The notes beneath the pieces were generated by a model. The model saw only the letters and a program-made list of their open reading frames with translations. It was not told where the DNA came from and did not search any database. Source: Deltaproteobacteria bacterium (GTDB lineage Bacteria > Desulfobacterota > UBA8473). Taken from it: a stretch of DNA of 5,375 nucleotides. Each line of letters opens with the position of its first letter. Position 1 is the stretch's first letter. The stretch is taken from NCBI GenBank assembly GCA_030621455.1, contig JAUXHQ010000159.1, positions 1 through 5,375 of the forward strand, given 5' to 3'. Below, one piece after another: positions 4,536-5,375 of the stretch. Made by a program: the position numbers and the translations under genes.

Positions 4536-5375
4536 ATGCAGGATGAGTGAGCAGCGCATAAATGAATCGGCGGAACTACGGAGGCGGGTCAATGAATTAT
4601 CCGCATCACGTGTGCAACTGGAAGCGGAGTTGTCTGAACTCAAGGAATGGGTGAACACCCTTGATACATTTGTGGTAAAGTGTGACAGAGATGGTAGTAT
4701 ACTCTTTTGCAATAATGGCGCTTTTAAGGCCGTAGGAAGAACGCCTAAGGAAATCGTCGGCACACATTTTCCTGACAGTACATGGTGGTTGCATTCTGAT
4801 GCGGAACGGGCAAAGATTATCAAGTGTTTTGAGAAAGCGAAAGAGGGTTTGTCAACCAGGATAGAGACCACTTTTGAGAGCGCTGACGGCGCCCGTGTTC
4901 CTATTATCTTTAACTGTCAGCCTGTGATGGATGGCCGGGGAGATGCTCGATACATCAGCCTTGAAGGAAAGACGATCATCGAAGAGACACGCTTGCGTGA
5001 GGAACTGGAGAAGGAAATCAGAGACCATAAGCAGGCGGAGATGGCGCTGCGGGAATCAGAGGAGAAATACTTTACCCTCGTTGAAAACTCGCCCACGGGC
5101 ATCTATATCGACCAAGACGGAAGGATCGAATTTTGTAATGATAAGTTTGCCGAAATTTACAAGTACACCAGAGACGAGTTGGAGCGCCTGGAGTCGTGGA
5201 AGTTGGTGCACACTGAAGACAGGGCACTGACCAATGAGATAAGGGAAAAGAGACTAAAAGGAGAAAGCGTTCCCACGGAATACGAGGCAAAGGGATTAAC
5301 AAAAGACGGGGAAACCATATGGGTTACAAGGAGAAATGCCCAAATCGAATATGAGGGAAGTCGGAGGCCAAGCGG
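4525..5375 (+). CDS. PAS-domain sensor protein, probable histidine kinase (3' truncated by window)
   Basis: The frame is open from ATG 4525 to the window end, giving 283 residues without a stop. Residues 8-45 are a heptad-like, charged coiled coil (RRRVNELSASRVQLEAEL). A first PAS domain spans about 43-153 (LDTFVVKCDRDGSILFCNNG...GRTPKEIVG). A helical linker (154-180, REELEKEIRDHKQAEMALR) is of the type that joins PAS domains in kinases. A second PAS domain begins with ESEEKYFTLVENSPTGIY (177-194), continues through GRIEFCNDKFAEIY and HTEDR, and reaches TKDGETIWV before the end. No transmembrane segment or signal peptide is seen, so sensing is probably cytoplasmic. The kinase (HisKA/HATPase) or other output domain lies beyond the window, so a diguanylate cyclase or sigma-54 activator is also possible. 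The 11-bp overlap with the SPASM gene implies co-transcription and a functional link. Confidence 0.82.
   Translation, partial: MKDECRMSEQRINESAELRRRVNELSASRVQLEAELSELKEWVNTLDTFVVKCDRDGSILFCNNGAFKAVGRTPKEIVGTHFPDSTWWLHSDAERAKIIKCFEKAKEGLSTRIETTFESADGARVPIIFNCQPVMDGRGDARYISLEGKTIIEETRLREELEKEIRDHKQAEMALRESEEKYFTLVENSPTGIYIDQDGRIEFCNDKFAEIYKYTRDELERLESWKLVHTEDRALTNEIREKRLKGESVPTEYEAKGLTKDGETIWVTRRNAQIEYEGSRRPS

Noticed and set aside
4395..4871. A 158-codon minus-strand open frame across the SPASM/PAS junction
   Set aside because: It lies opposite two well-supported genes, has no recognisable domain, and has no promoter or ribosome-binding site that I can see.
4931..5230. A 99-codon + strand frame inside the PAS gene
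   Set aside because: It is an out-of-frame shadow, rich in Arg/Ser, within the continuous PAS coding frame.

Overview
The window reads as a chromosomal segment of an anaerobic bacterium. The best guess is a syntrophic or sulfate-reducing Desulfobacterota ('deltaproteobacterial') lineage. This is inferred from a VWA gene followed by two oxygen-sensitive Fe-S radical SAM genes, a PAS-type sensor, a GIY-YIG gene beside an ATTCCCGC/GCGGGAAT hairpin, and moderate GC. The taxonomy was not tested. All supported genes are on the + strand.

Layout: positions 2-88 hold the C-terminal tail of a probable GIY-YIG nuclease, followed at once by a perfect REP-like hairpin (94-113). After a short intergenic region with a good Shine-Dalgarno comes a 583-residue von Willebrand factor A (VWA) protein of the CobT/NorD type (241-1992). 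Downstream by 46 bp is a 402-residue radical SAM enzyme (2039-3247) whose N-terminus carries a two-cluster [4Fe-4S] ferredoxin and then a [2Fe-2S] ferredoxin domain. A 163-bp intergenic region follows, with a candidate promoter and a cluster of AAGTG-n-CTAAA repeats, one of them inverted. Next is a 374-residue radical SAM/SPASM enzyme (3411-4535) whose C-terminus resembles the NirJ/AhbC/AhbD (heme d1 and alternative heme) group. The last gene (4525 to the window end) overlaps it by 11 bp and encodes the N-terminal part of a multi-PAS sensor protein, probably a histidine kinase. It runs off the window.

How they may work together: VWA proteins of this type usually act with a MoxR-family AAA+ ATPase as a chaperone or metal-insertion machine; no AAA+ gene is in the window. 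Paired with two radical SAM enzymes, one with its own electron-relay domains, the block looks like a maturation or cofactor-assembly module. Its target (a metalloenzyme, a tetrapyrrole or a peptide) cannot be read from the window. The coupled PAS sensor suggests a signalling link. The first two genes probably form one transcript, and the SPASM gene and sensor a second.
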